Shown here piece by piece: positions 52,204 through 59,437 of a stretch of 64,000 nt of DNA. Source of the DNA: a bacterium BMS3Abin14 (GTDB lineage: Bacteria > BMS3Abin14); NCBI GenBank assembly GCA_002897695.1, contig BDTG01000019.1, forward strand, positions 1-64,000, read 5' to 3'. How positions within the stretch are numbered: the first letter of the stretch is position 1; every line of letters begins with the position of its first letter. Position numbers and translations under genes: made by a program. The notes beneath the pieces were generated by a model. The model ran no database searches. It worked only from the letters and a program-made list of their open reading frames with translations, and was not told the DNA's origin.

Positions 52204-53103
52204 CTAAAGGATCTTGTTCAGCTGGTATTCTATAATTCCCTCGGCACCGCATTCGAGAAGTTGCGGAATCAACTGTCGGACCATTTTGTCGGGAACCACC
52301 GACTCAACAGAGTACCATTCGCTCTGGTGAAGCCCGGCAACGGTCGGGGCATTGAGGCTGGGCATCATCTGGATAACTTTCTCCAGATTATCCCGGTGTA
52401 CGTTCAGCTTGATAGCCACCATCCCCATGGCCTTTTCCGCCCCCTTGAGCAGGAGACTGATGTTCTCTATTTTTCGCCTCTTGAATGGATCCTTGTAGGA
52501 GCCGTGGTTGACGATGAGACAGGGGCGGGACTGCATCAATTCATGGATGATCTTCAAGCCATGAGCCCGGATGGTGCTGCCGGTCTCGGTGACCTCAACC
52601 GCCGCGTCGGCGATTCCCTCCACGACTTTTGCCTCGGTTGTGCCCCACGAGTAGTCAACCTTGACATCAATTTTCTTTTCTTCGAAATACCTTTTTGTGA
52701 AACCCACAAGCTCGGTAGATATCCTTTTGCCGGCCAGGTCTTCGATCCTGTCGTAGGAACTGTTCTTCGGTACGATGAGAACCCACCGGGCAGGCCGGGT
52801 GCTGACCTTGGAATAACTCAGCTCCTCCAGCCAGACAACGTCGGACTCGTTTTCCAGGATCCAGTCCCGCCCGGTGATGCCCGCATCCAGAATTCCGTCC
52901 TGAACAAACCGTGACATTTCCTGCGCCCTGACGAGGGAGAAGGATAGTTCATCGTCATCTACGGTTGGAAAGTAGTTTCTGGATCCGCGGCTTATTCGCC
53001 AGCCGGCCTTTCGAAACAGTTCAGTGGTGGCATCCTCCAGGCTTCCCTTTGGAAGACCGATCTTCACCTTGTGTCCATTATTATTGCTGCCCCTGTTTTT
53101 CAT
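52204..53103 (-). CDS. hisG: ATP phosphoribosyltransferase, long form
   Basis: First step of histidine synthesis, joining ATP and PRPP. The 299-aa protein is the long type: catalytic domains (KIGLPKGSLEDATTELFRKAGW, DAGITGRDW, DAAVEVTETGSTIRAHGLKII with the PRPP loop) and a C-terminal regulatory domain for feedback by histidine (about 220-299, SLNAPTVAGLHQSEWYSVESVV). Long HisG does not need HisZ. It is separate from other his genes in this window. GGAGA precedes the ATG. Confidence 0.95.
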   Translation of the reverse strand: MKNRGSNNNGHKVKIGLPKGSLEDATTELFRKAGWRISRGSRNYFPTVDDDELSFSLVRAQEMSRFVQDGILDAGITGRDWILENESDVVWLEELSYSKVSTRPARWVLIVPKNSSYDRIEDLAGKRISTELVGFTKRYFEEKKIDVKVDYSWGTTEAKVVEGIADAAVEVTETGSTIRAHGLKIIHELMQSRPCLIVNHGSYKDPFKRRKIENISLLLKGAEKAMGMVAIKLNVHRDNLEKVIQMMPSLNAPTVAGLHQSEWYSVESVVPDKMVRQLIPQLLECGAEGIIEYQLNKIL

Positions 53104-53132
53104 GCGCCTGTTTTCTCCCTGTTATAACATTG

Positions 53133-53166
53133 GCATGGTCGCAAAAAGTCCATGCATGGCTTTTAA
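53133..53166. repeat. Dispersed stem-loop element near hisG and the YchF-like gene
   Basis: GCATGG and CCATGC flank TCGCAAAAAGT; a second palindrome AAAAGTCCATGCATGGCTTTT overlaps it. A member of the AAAAAGTCCAT family in a leftward intergenic gap. Confidence 0.7.
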
Positions 53167-53171
53167 GCGGT

Positions 53172-54224
53172 TCATACATTGAACCGGACGTGGAAGATTT
53201 CCCCATCCTTCAGGATGTATTCCTTCCCCTCAATGCGCAGCCGGCCCGTTTCCTTGGCCGCCGCAAGCCCGCCGAGGGCAAGGCAATCATCCCACGGGAG
53301 CACCTCGGCCCTGATGAAGCCCCGCTGAAGATCGCTGTGAATCTTTCCTGCGGCCTCTGCCGCCTTTATCCCGTTAGGAACGGTCCACCCCCTGACCTCG
53401 TCCTCACCCACCGTGAAGAAAGTGATAAGATCGATCAATTCGAAGGCCCCGGTTATAAACCTGTCCTTGGATGACAATCCCAACCCCAACTCCTCCTGGA
53501 ATACCGCCCTTTCCTCCTCGGGGATCTCAAGGAGCTCCAACTCGGCTTTGCCGCAGATTTCCATGTACCCGATTCCGTCGGATACGCACGTCGCTTCCAG
53601 TTCCGGATACTGGACCTTGCCGGCGCCGTCCTCTCCCACGTTGACCAGGACATACAGTGGAGTACGGGTGAGAAACTGGTAACCGGCAATCGATCTGTCC
53701 TCATCGGGGGTCAGGCCCATGGACCGTACGGATTCACCATCCTCCAGCCGAGCCCTGATCCTTTTGAGCAGACTCGCCTCCCGCGATGATCCCTTTCCCT
53801 CCTTTTCAAGCCTTTCCAGCCGCCCCTCAACGGGCATCATGTCAGTCAGGGTGAACTCATCGAAAAGGGATGACATCTCCTTCATCAATTCTTCCGGGGA
53901 TCGGATCCGTGGGGACATCGGGGCCTCAAACCCCCGGAGGACTACGGCAAGTGCGTCGAGACCTGCAGCCCTCCCCACCGTCTCTTTCCTCAAGCCGCCG
54001 CCCCTTTCAGGCCTCAGATCACCCAGTTCCACGATATCAAGTTGAACCGGGGTGACCTTCCTTGGGTTGAAAAGCTCTGTGAGGCGCTGAAGTCGTGGGT
54101 CGTGGAGTTTGATCGAACGGATTTCCGGGCTGCCGTGCCTCCCGAGAAGTCCGAGATCCTGAGAGAAGAGGGCAAGGACGCTGGTTACTCCCGAGCCGGA
54201 ATATCCGGCTAATCCAATCTTCAT
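53172..54224 (-). CDS. YchF/Obg-like protein with degenerate P-loop
   Basis: A 350-aa protein with the layout of YchF: N-terminal G-like domain, helical insertion (RSPEELMKEMSSLFDEFTLTDM, RLERLEKEGKGSSREASLL) and a C-terminal TGS-like DUF933 domain (LIDLITFFTVGEDEVRGWTVPNG, IHSDLQRGFIRAEVL). The P-loop reads GLAGYSGSGVTSVL: the invariant Lys of GxxxxGK[ST] is Val, so nucleotide hydrolysis is doubtful. The ATG at 54224 has AGGAAGG upstream; 15 further in-frame codons are ignored. Confidence 0.8.
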   Translation of the reverse strand: MKIGLAGYSGSGVTSVLALFSQDLGLLGRHGSPEIRSIKLHDPRLQRLTELFNPRKVTPVQLDIVELGDLRPERGGGLRKETVGRAAGLDALAVVLRGFEAPMSPRIRSPEELMKEMSSLFDEFTLTDMMPVEGRLERLEKEGKGSSREASLLKRIRARLEDGESVRSMGLTPDEDRSIAGYQFLTRTPLYVLVNVGEDGAGKVQYPELEATCVSDGIGYMEICGKAELELLEIPEEERAVFQEELGLGLSSKDRFITGAFELIDLITFFTVGEDEVRGWTVPNGIKAAEAAGKIHSDLQRGFIRAEVLPWDDCLALGGLAAAKETGRLRIEGKEYILKDGEIFHVRFNV

Positions 54225-54460
54225 AATGGAATCCTTCCTGGAGCTTCTGATGCCCGCATTTTTCGGCATCCAGGCCGAAAAATGCCGACAATCAACCGGT
54301 ATTCAGGTTCATATCACCTTTACTTGACGCATACAAGACCACCTGCCCCTCTATATACCATACACTCCTGCTCCATTACGTCTCTGACCCGTTTGTCCCC
54401 TCTCCTCTGGACTATGGATTCCGGGCTCTTCAACCAAGATCAGCATTGGGGACATTTTGC
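54225..54460. other. Intergenic region, nothing recognised
   Basis: About 235 bp between the leftward YchF-like gene and the promoter at 54461. It contains only small frames without ribosome binding sites. Confidence 0.5.
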
Positions 54461-54489
54461 TTGACATAACAATAACAGTGTTTTAGCAT
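54461..54489 (+). promoter_or_regulatory. Predicted sigma-70-type promoter for the OFA transporter leader
   Basis: Perfect TTGACA (54461-54466), a 17-bp spacer and TAGCAT (54484-54489, 4 of 6 matches to TATAAT) in an A+T-rich patch, with a transcript start near 54496. That predicts a leader of about 470 nt before the transporter start. Confidence 0.5.
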
Positions 54490-54495
54490 GCATAA

Positions 54496-54966
54496 CGTAA
54501 AAATGATTTTTTACACTGCATAACAGCTTGTTTGAAAGCTATGGCTGTCGGCCTGAACGGTCGGCTCGAAAAAGGTGTTTACACGGACATAACCCGGTTC
54601 TGATACCCCGTTTGCCCTGTAAACGCCTTTTCGGTTTTTACTGACAGGCTTTTGATAAATGAGGCCGCGCTGTGAATTTCCGGGCCTTGAAGCAAAGCGT
54701 AATCCCTTATGAAAGGAGGTGGACTTCGACCGTAAGACCCCGTTTCGGCCTTCCACGGACAGGTCGGTGACGGGACCCCCGCATCAAACGGGCCAGTTGC
54801 CTCATTTTGAACCGAATGACCAACGGCGGGAACCAGCCGTCGCTCGGCCTTCACAATGCGGCAGCCCCTGCAGGTGTATCAGCGCTGATACACCTCTCGG
54901 CTACCAGCGACAACTTACCCTGAGGGAGGAAGGTACCTCCCCCTCGAGATACGGAGGTTTAATTAG
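54496..54966 (+). promoter_or_regulatory. Long structured leader of the OFA transporter gene (riboswitch-like candidate)
   Basis: GC-rich, non-coding and full of complementary segments. A stem of about 18 bp with one bulged A, one U-G pair and one mismatch joins 54567-54585 (CGAAAAAGGTGTTTACACGG) with 54615-54633 (CCCTGTAAACGCCTTTTCGG). A perfect 22-bp palindrome lies at 54873-54894. A third hairpin at ~54921-54946 (GAGGGAGG with CCTCCCCCTC) sits just before the GGAGG of the transporter and could mask it. An AAAGGAGGTGG near 54713 has no start codon at useful spacing. I recognise no known riboswitch class. Confidence 0.45.
54873..54894. repeat. Perfect 22-bp palindrome in the transporter leader
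   Basis: GGTGTATCAG CG CTGATACACC. Symmetry this exact and without a T tract suits either a dimeric repressor operator or a tight RNA hairpin. Confidence 0.85.
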
Positions 54967-56226
54967 ATGGAACAAAATCTAGGTAATCGATGGCGATTCG
55001 TCGGCGCGGCGCTCGTTATGCAGCTCTGCCTCGGCGTCCTTTATTCCTGGGCTGTTTTCCGAGGCCCGCTGACTGCCCTGCACGGGTGGAGCAAAGTCCA
55101 GACCATCGCGCCATACCGATGGTCGGTTCTCATGTTCACCGTCGCCATGATCATCGCCGGGTTCTGGCAGGACAAGAAGGGCCCCAGGCTCGTCGGCACC
55201 GTCGGCGGGATTCTTATGGGAACGGGCGTTCTTCTTTCCGCATTCATCGGCAACTCCGTCGGCGGGCTGATCTTCGGCTACGGGATCCTGGGCGGCCTTG
55301 GCGTGGGCTTCGCCTACGTGACGCCCATCGCAACCTGCGTGAAGTGGTTCCCGGACAAAAGGGGCATGATCGTCGGTCTGGCGGTTATGGGCTTCGGCGC
55401 CGGGTCACTGATTTTCGCACCCCTTATCGAAAAACTCATCGGTAACAATCCGGAGGCATACGCAACCACCATTCCCAGGACATTCATTATACTCTCGGTC
55501 GTATTCTACATCTGTGTTATCGGTGCGGCCCAGGTCTATCGGGTCCCCCCCGCAGGCTATAAACCTCCCGGATGGGAACCGCCAGTAGCCACCGGTGCCC
55601 CCACCAAGGAGGACTTCACACCAGGCGAGATGGTAAAGACGTGGCAGTTCTGGGTTCTCTGGGTGATCTACTTCCTGGGCACATCGGTGGGCATCACCGC
55701 CATCGGTCAGGCTAAACCCATAATCGTCGAGCTTTCCAAAGGCGCGGCGGTAATGTCCGGGGGAGCGGCTCTGGGCCTCATGTCACTGTTTAACGGCGTC
55801 GGCCGGTTGGCATGGGGAGCAACCTCCGACAAGATCGGCCGGAACATGACCACTGTGGCCATGTACTGCGGCTACCTTATCGCCTGCCTGTTCTTCCTCA
55901 GAAACGCGACAGGTTTCTGGCAGGTTCTCATCGGTCTTTGCATAGTCGGCTTTTCCTACGGCGGCTATCTGGCCATGATGCCTTCCTTCACCGCGGACTA
56001 CTACGGCTCAAAAAACATCGGCGCCAACTACGGCATTATCTTTACCGCCTGGGGCATCTGCGGGTTCACCGTGCCCAAGTATTTCGCTGGAATCATGAAG
56101 GCAGCCAAGGAATCCGGCAATATCGCCGGCGGCTACAACCAGGTGTACTTCACCCTGGCCATCATGGCTGTCGTGGGCATTGTGCTTACCCTCGTTGTCA
56201 AGAGACCGATACATTCTGTCGACTAG
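54967..56226 (+). CDS. MFS transporter of the oxalate/formate antiporter (OFA) family
   Basis: A 419-aa protein with 12 predicted helices. The N-terminus MEQNLGNRWRFVGAALVMQL and GVLYSWAVFRGPL, the loop FWQDKKGPRLVG after helix 2 and FPDKRGMIVGLAVMGFGAGS are typical of OFA members. These exchange organic acids such as oxalate, formate, pyruvate or lactate. No catabolic genes lie beside it to give the substrate. GGAGG lies 11 nt upstream of the ATG. It is transcribed alone: a long leader precedes it and a strong terminator follows. Confidence 0.9.
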   Translation: MEQNLGNRWRFVGAALVMQLCLGVLYSWAVFRGPLTALHGWSKVQTIAPYRWSVLMFTVAMIIAGFWQDKKGPRLVGTVGGILMGTGVLLSAFIGNSVGGLIFGYGILGGLGVGFAYVTPIATCVKWFPDKRGMIVGLAVMGFGAGSLIFAPLIEKLIGNNPEAYATTIPRTFIILSVVFYICVIGAAQVYRVPPAGYKPPGWEPPVATGAPTKEDFTPGEMVKTWQFWVLWVIYFLGTSVGITAIGQAKPIIVELSKGAAVMSGGAALGLMSLFNGVGRLAWGATSDKIGRNMTTVAMYCGYLIACLFFLRNATGFWQVLIGLCIVGFSYGGYLAMMPSFTADYYGSKNIGANYGIIFTAWGICGFTVPKYFAGIMKAAKESGNIAGGYNQVYFTLAIMAVVGIVLTLVVKRPIHSVD

Positions 56227-56249
56227 CAACTCCGTCAACTGCCCAATAT

Positions 56250-56283
56250 AAAAGGCGGCTCCTTGATGGGGCCGCCTTTTATT
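56250..56283 (+). terminator. Rho-independent terminator after the OFA transporter
   Basis: AAAAGGCGGC and GCCGCCTTTT form a perfect 10-bp stem with an 11-nt loop; the descending arm ends in TTTTAT. It starts 23 bp after the stop codon. Confidence 0.9.
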
Positions 56284-56312
56284 GCCGATCCGTCTTTTTC
56301 TCGATCTATCTG

Positions 56313-56352
56313 TGACAGGGTTGTAAAAAGTCCATCATCTGTGCGCCCCGGC
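56313..56352. repeat. Partial dispersed element overlapping the PxxKW gene's 3' end
   Basis: GTAAAAAGTCCATCATCTG followed by GCGCCCCGG, the one-armed form of the AAAAAGTCCATCAA element. It supplies the stop and the last few codons of the PxxKW gene on the minus strand. Confidence 0.6.
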
Positions 56353-56622
56353 TCTCTTGGATGCCTTGAGGGGATTGATCTTCGCCTGGGCGATAACGGG
56401 ATTTCCCTTCTCCACGTGCGTGGCATAATTGCAGACGCCTATGTTCCATTTCGCCGCCGGGTTGGCGCTGGCCACACAGTAGAAATTATCCTCGATCTCC
56501 CTGGCATTCCCACAGCCCTCGCAGGCCTGCACAACGGGCTCGCAATGGCCTCCATTGTAGGTACAGCCCTGCCGGGTCATAAAAATACAGTCGATTTCCT
56601 CCTTGAGAATAGTGCAGATCAT
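56335..56622 (-). CDS. PxxKW family cysteine-rich protein
   Basis: A 95-aa protein with seven to nine cysteines (MICTILKEEIDC, RQGCTYNGGHCEPVVQACEGCGN, FYCVA) and the family signature NPAAKWNIGVCNYATH. Known as the PxxKW family, found in delta-group anaerobes with unknown function; probably a small metal- or Fe-S-binding protein. ATG 56622 has GGAGG 8 nt upstream; an in-frame ATG 15 bases upstream overlaps that site. The extreme C-terminus is encoded by a repeat element. Confidence 0.85.
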   Translation of the reverse strand: MICTILKEEIDCIFMTRQGCTYNGGHCEPVVQACEGCGNAREIEDNFYCVASANPAAKWNIGVCNYATHVEKGNPVIAQAKINPLKASKRAGAHR

Positions 56623-57121
56623 CTTTCGTTCCTCCATGAAAAGGTTTCAATGCCCACGCATTGGACATCATTGATTGATTTGCGCCCCACTGCATGGACG
56701 CGTTGAGAAAACCCCTTTACACAAAACGGCTGGATTTTTATACTTTCTACAGGGAAAAATCAAGACAAATTTTTCAGGGTCGTCCTGGAAAAGAGTATCT
56801 GGAGGAAAACCGGAAAAGAGAAAATGTAATCTAACACAGAAGGGCACAGGGTTCACGGGGTTAAATCAAGCCTTTTTTTCTCGCTCGCTCGTCACGCTGC
56901 GAGCGTGACTCACCAGAGATCGCAGAGAAAACCAAAATAAAGGTTTATAATCTTTCCAAATCTCTTCTCCGCGTGCTCAGCGAGAGAACAATGTGTCTTG
57001 GCGCTTTACGACTGGAACCCTCTTGTAAAACCCTGCCTGCCAAGTCGAAGCTTTACTCGAAGGCTGGTGGTGTGATCTGGAAGTGGTCACGCTGTGATAA
57101 GTTAACTTCGGAAAGGCCCGC
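56623..57121. other. Intergenic region with repeat fragments
   Basis: About 500 bp without a convincing gene. Near 56875-57000 it contains CTCGCTCGCTCGTCACGC, GCGAGCGTGACTCACCAGAG and TCTCCGCGTGCTCAGCGAG, related to the patches at 19.0 and 29.1 kb. No promoter for queH was recognised. Confidence 0.5.
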
Positions 57122-57673
57122 ATGAAACTGCTGATCCATATATGCTGCGCACCTGACGCCACCATCGGGATCCAGCGCCTCACGGACCGCTGCCGGGCTG
57201 AGGGCTACTTTTTCAACCCCAACATCCATCCCGGGGGCGAATACCGACGGCGGCTTGAGGCGATGAAAGACCTTGCAGCCGCCACCGGTTTTCCCTTCCT
57301 GGAGGGGGCATACGATCCGGAGGTCTGGCACGAGACAGTGAAGGGCATGGAAAACGAGCCTGAGAAGGGAAAGCGCTGCATCGAATGCATCCGCCTGAGA
57401 CTCAGGGAAACAGCGAGGGTGGCCAGGGAACGTGAATTTAGCCATTTCGCGGCGGTCCTCACCGTCAGCCCCCACAAGGACGCCGAAATGGTCAACAGGA
57501 TAGGCCGGGAGGCCGCGGCGGAATTCGGAGTAAACTACATCCCCACCAACCTGAAGAAGAAGGACGGATTCAAGATCAGTGTTCAGCTCAGCAGGATGTA
57601 CGATCTTTACAGGCAGAACTACTGCGGCTGTGTCTACAGCTTACCGTCTGATGGGCAGCCGGAAGACCCGTAA
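57122..57673 (+). CDS. queH: Epoxyqueuosine reductase QueH
   Basis: The last step of queuosine synthesis in tRNA, done by QueH where QueG is absent. The 183-aa protein (former DUF208) has LIHICCAPDATIG (vicinal Cys pair), GKRCIECIRLRLRETA (CxxC), FAAVLTVSPHKDAEM and the C-terminal RQNYCGCVYS. These cysteines bind the Fe-S and metal centres of the family. GGAAAGG precedes the ATG. Length is normal. Confidence 0.93.
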   Translation: MKLLIHICCAPDATIGIQRLTDRCRAEGYFFNPNIHPGGEYRRRLEAMKDLAAATGFPFLEGAYDPEVWHETVKGMENEPEKGKRCIECIRLRLRETARVAREREFSHFAAVLTVSPHKDAEMVNRIGREAAAEFGVNYIPTNLKKKDGFKISVQLSRMYDLYRQNYCGCVYSLPSDGQPEDP

Positions 57674-57678
57674 ATCCG

Positions 57679-58152
57679 TTAAGTGCAAAGTGTTAAGTAT
57701 GGGTCACACTTATCCACAGGTGTGGATAAACCTGTGGATAAGTGCAATTCCGCCAGCCCCAGGGTGGAGTTATCCAGAAGCGCCAGGAACAGCCGATAGC
57801 CACCGCAGGGGGTGGCCCCCTCGACACGAAGCTCCGCCATAAAATCGCACCCATCCTTCAGATAGGAACACCGCATGCAGAGAGCCTCAATCAGTTGACC
57901 GACCTTGCGGGGAACGCCGGGAGGCCGGTTCAGCAGGCTCGCCAGGTGCCCCTGGTGGATTTTCCCACCGGCCATGGCATGAAGAAAGGCGGTGAAGCCG
58001 GCACACCCTGTTTCGCCCCCTTCGTCATTCCTGAAATATTCGCAATATCCACGGCAGGCCAGATCAGCGGCCGTTTTCCGTAAATCGTGTGCGGAATCGA
58101 AAAAAGCGGCAAACGACTCATAACTGAGTCCAGCGGGATTATTGTTTTTCAT
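57679..58152 (-). CDS. Cysteine-rich protein of unknown function
   Basis: A 157-aa cytoplasmic protein with clustered cysteines: ACRGYCEYFR, ETGCAGF, LCMRCSYLKDGCDF and TPCGGYRLF. The CxxxC and CxxCxxxxxxC spacing suggests an Fe-S or zinc site. I recognise no family. Its ATG lies 14 bp inside the 3' end of the CNNM gene, so it is probably translated with it. The last ~20 codons run through a cluster of DnaA boxes and end in a repeat-like stretch, so its natural C-terminus may have been altered. Confidence 0.65.
   Translation of the reverse strand: MKNNNPAGLSYESFAAFFDSAHDLRKTAADLACRGYCEYFRNDEGGETGCAGFTAFLHAMAGGKIHQGHLASLLNRPPGVPRKVGQLIEALCMRCSYLKDGCDFMAELRVEGATPCGGYRLFLALLDNSTLGLAELHLSTGLSTPVDKCDPYLTLCT
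57709..57742. promoter_or_regulatory. Cluster of three perfect DnaA boxes
   Basis: TTATCCACA at 57710-57718, TGTGGATAA at 57721-57729 and TGTGGATAA at 57733-57741, all exact consensus. The outer two are arms of a perfect 13-bp inverted repeat (CTTATCCACAGGT and ACCTGTGGATAAG). The last two share orientation with a 12-bp offset. Neighbouring genes are not those usual at oriC and there is no adjacent A+T-rich unwinding region. Confidence 0.75.
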
Positions 58153-59425
58153 CCACCCTCATCCCCATCGCTACAGGACATATCAGGACCTTCTTGACAT
58201 GTCGCTCGTCCGACTTGATCACGGTAAATCTCAGCCCTGAAAGATCCACAGACTCCCCCGAGGCCGGGACTTTGCCGGTGGTCTCCATTATGAGGCCACC
58301 CACCGTTTTGCAGGTAGTGTCTATATTCATCTGCGGGAAAACTTTCTCCAGCTCATCCAGCGGGGCCTTTCCCGAGACCTCCAGGGCGCCTGAGGGGAGT
58401 TTCTTCATCATCTCCACCTCCCGGTCAAACTCGTCGTGGATCTCGCCAACCAGTTCCTCCAGGAAGTCCTCAAGGGTGATCAGCCCCTCTGTCCCGCCGA
58501 ATTCATCGACGACAATGGCGAGATGGGTCTTTTCCTCCTGCAGCTCCCGGAAAGCACGGCCCAGAGGGGCGCTCTCCGGGATAAAATGCGGCTTTGCGAT
58601 GTGTTCGCCCACGCGAAAGGCATCCCGCTCAGCAGAACTGGCCAGGATCAAATCCTTGGCGTGAAACACACCGACGATATCATCCAGGTTCTCACGGTAG
58701 ACCGGAAGCCGACTGTGCCCGCTTTCGATCACCGTCCGGATAATATGGTCGATTTCATCGGACAGTTCCAAGGCCCGGACCTCCGTTCGGGGTGTCATTA
58801 CATCCTTAACCGTCTGCCGGTCAAAGTGAAACACCCTGTTTATCAGGTCGGCGGGGTACTTTTCTATACCGCCCTCGCTGGCGCTGAGGCTGACCATCAG
58901 TTCCAGCTCATCCGCTTCCACCGGGGAAAAATCCCTGTCCGGATCGCCGCCTGTCAGCCTGATCAATGTGGATGTCATCCGGGTGAAAAATCGGGTGATC
59001 GGCCATGTAATAAAATAAAAGAGCGCAAGTGAAATTGAGACAGAGAGGACAAAGCGCTCAGGGTACTTTCGCGCCATGACTTTCGGGGTTATCTCCCCGA
59101 ACATCAGGATGACGAACGTCATCACGCCCACCGCAACGGCGATCCCTCCATTTTGAAATATCTTTGAGGCGACGTCCGTCGCCAGGGCCGAAGCGGCGAT
59201 ATTGACGAGGTTGTTTCCGAGGAGAATGGAGGTGAGAAGAGCGTTGGGATCCTTGAGCCAGAGTCGAAGTGGGTCCCTTTTACGGCCCCTTTCCTCCAGC
59301 AGCGTCTGGAGTTTTGCCCGTGAAAGGCTGACGAATGCCGTTTCTGCTCCTGAAAAGTAGGCTGACAGAAGGATGCAAAGGGCTATAACCACCCACTCCC
59401 AGGTGGGCACGGGCACATCTAACAT
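58139..59425 (-). CDS. CNNM/CorC-type membrane protein with CBS pair (HlyC/CorC family)
   Basis: A 428-aa protein: DUF21 membrane domain with four helices (VVIALCILLSAYFSGAETAF, SILLGNNLVNIAASALAT, VMTFVILMFGEITPKVMARK, FVLSVSISLALFYFI), a CBS domain pair (VKDVMTPRTEVRAL; VDEFGGTEGLITLEDFLEELVGEI) and a C-terminal CorC_HlyC domain. The family takes part in Mg2+ or Co2+ efflux. RBS AGAGGGAAAG precedes the ATG. It starts 12 bp after the LOG gene on the same strand. Confidence 0.92.
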   Translation of the reverse strand: MLDVPVPTWEWVVIALCILLSAYFSGAETAFVSLSRAKLQTLLEERGRKRDPLRLWLKDPNALLTSILLGNNLVNIAASALATDVASKIFQNGGIAVAVGVMTFVILMFGEITPKVMARKYPERFVLSVSISLALFYFITWPITRFFTRMTSTLIRLTGGDPDRDFSPVEADELELMVSLSASEGGIEKYPADLINRVFHFDRQTVKDVMTPRTEVRALELSDEIDHIIRTVIESGHSRLPVYRENLDDIVGVFHAKDLILASSAERDAFRVGEHIAKPHFIPESAPLGRAFRELQEEKTHLAIVVDEFGGTEGLITLEDFLEELVGEIHDEFDREVEMMKKLPSGALEVSGKAPLDELEKVFPQMNIDTTCKTVGGLIMETTGKVPASGESVDLSGLRFTVIKSDERHVKKVLICPVAMGMRVDEKQ

Positions 59426-59437
59426 CTTTCCCTCTGG

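Noticed and set aside
54719-54982. 87-codon open frame in the transporter leader, beginning at GTG next to AAAGGAGG
   Set aside because: The GTG is part of the ribosome-binding sequence itself, with no spacing, and the product is low-complexity and overlaps the transporter start. Structure in the RNA is a better explanation.
57650-57800. Chromosomal origin of replication
   Set aside because: The DnaA boxes are real, but there is no A+T-rich unwinding region and none of the usual oriC neighbour genes. Kept as a DnaA-box cluster only.
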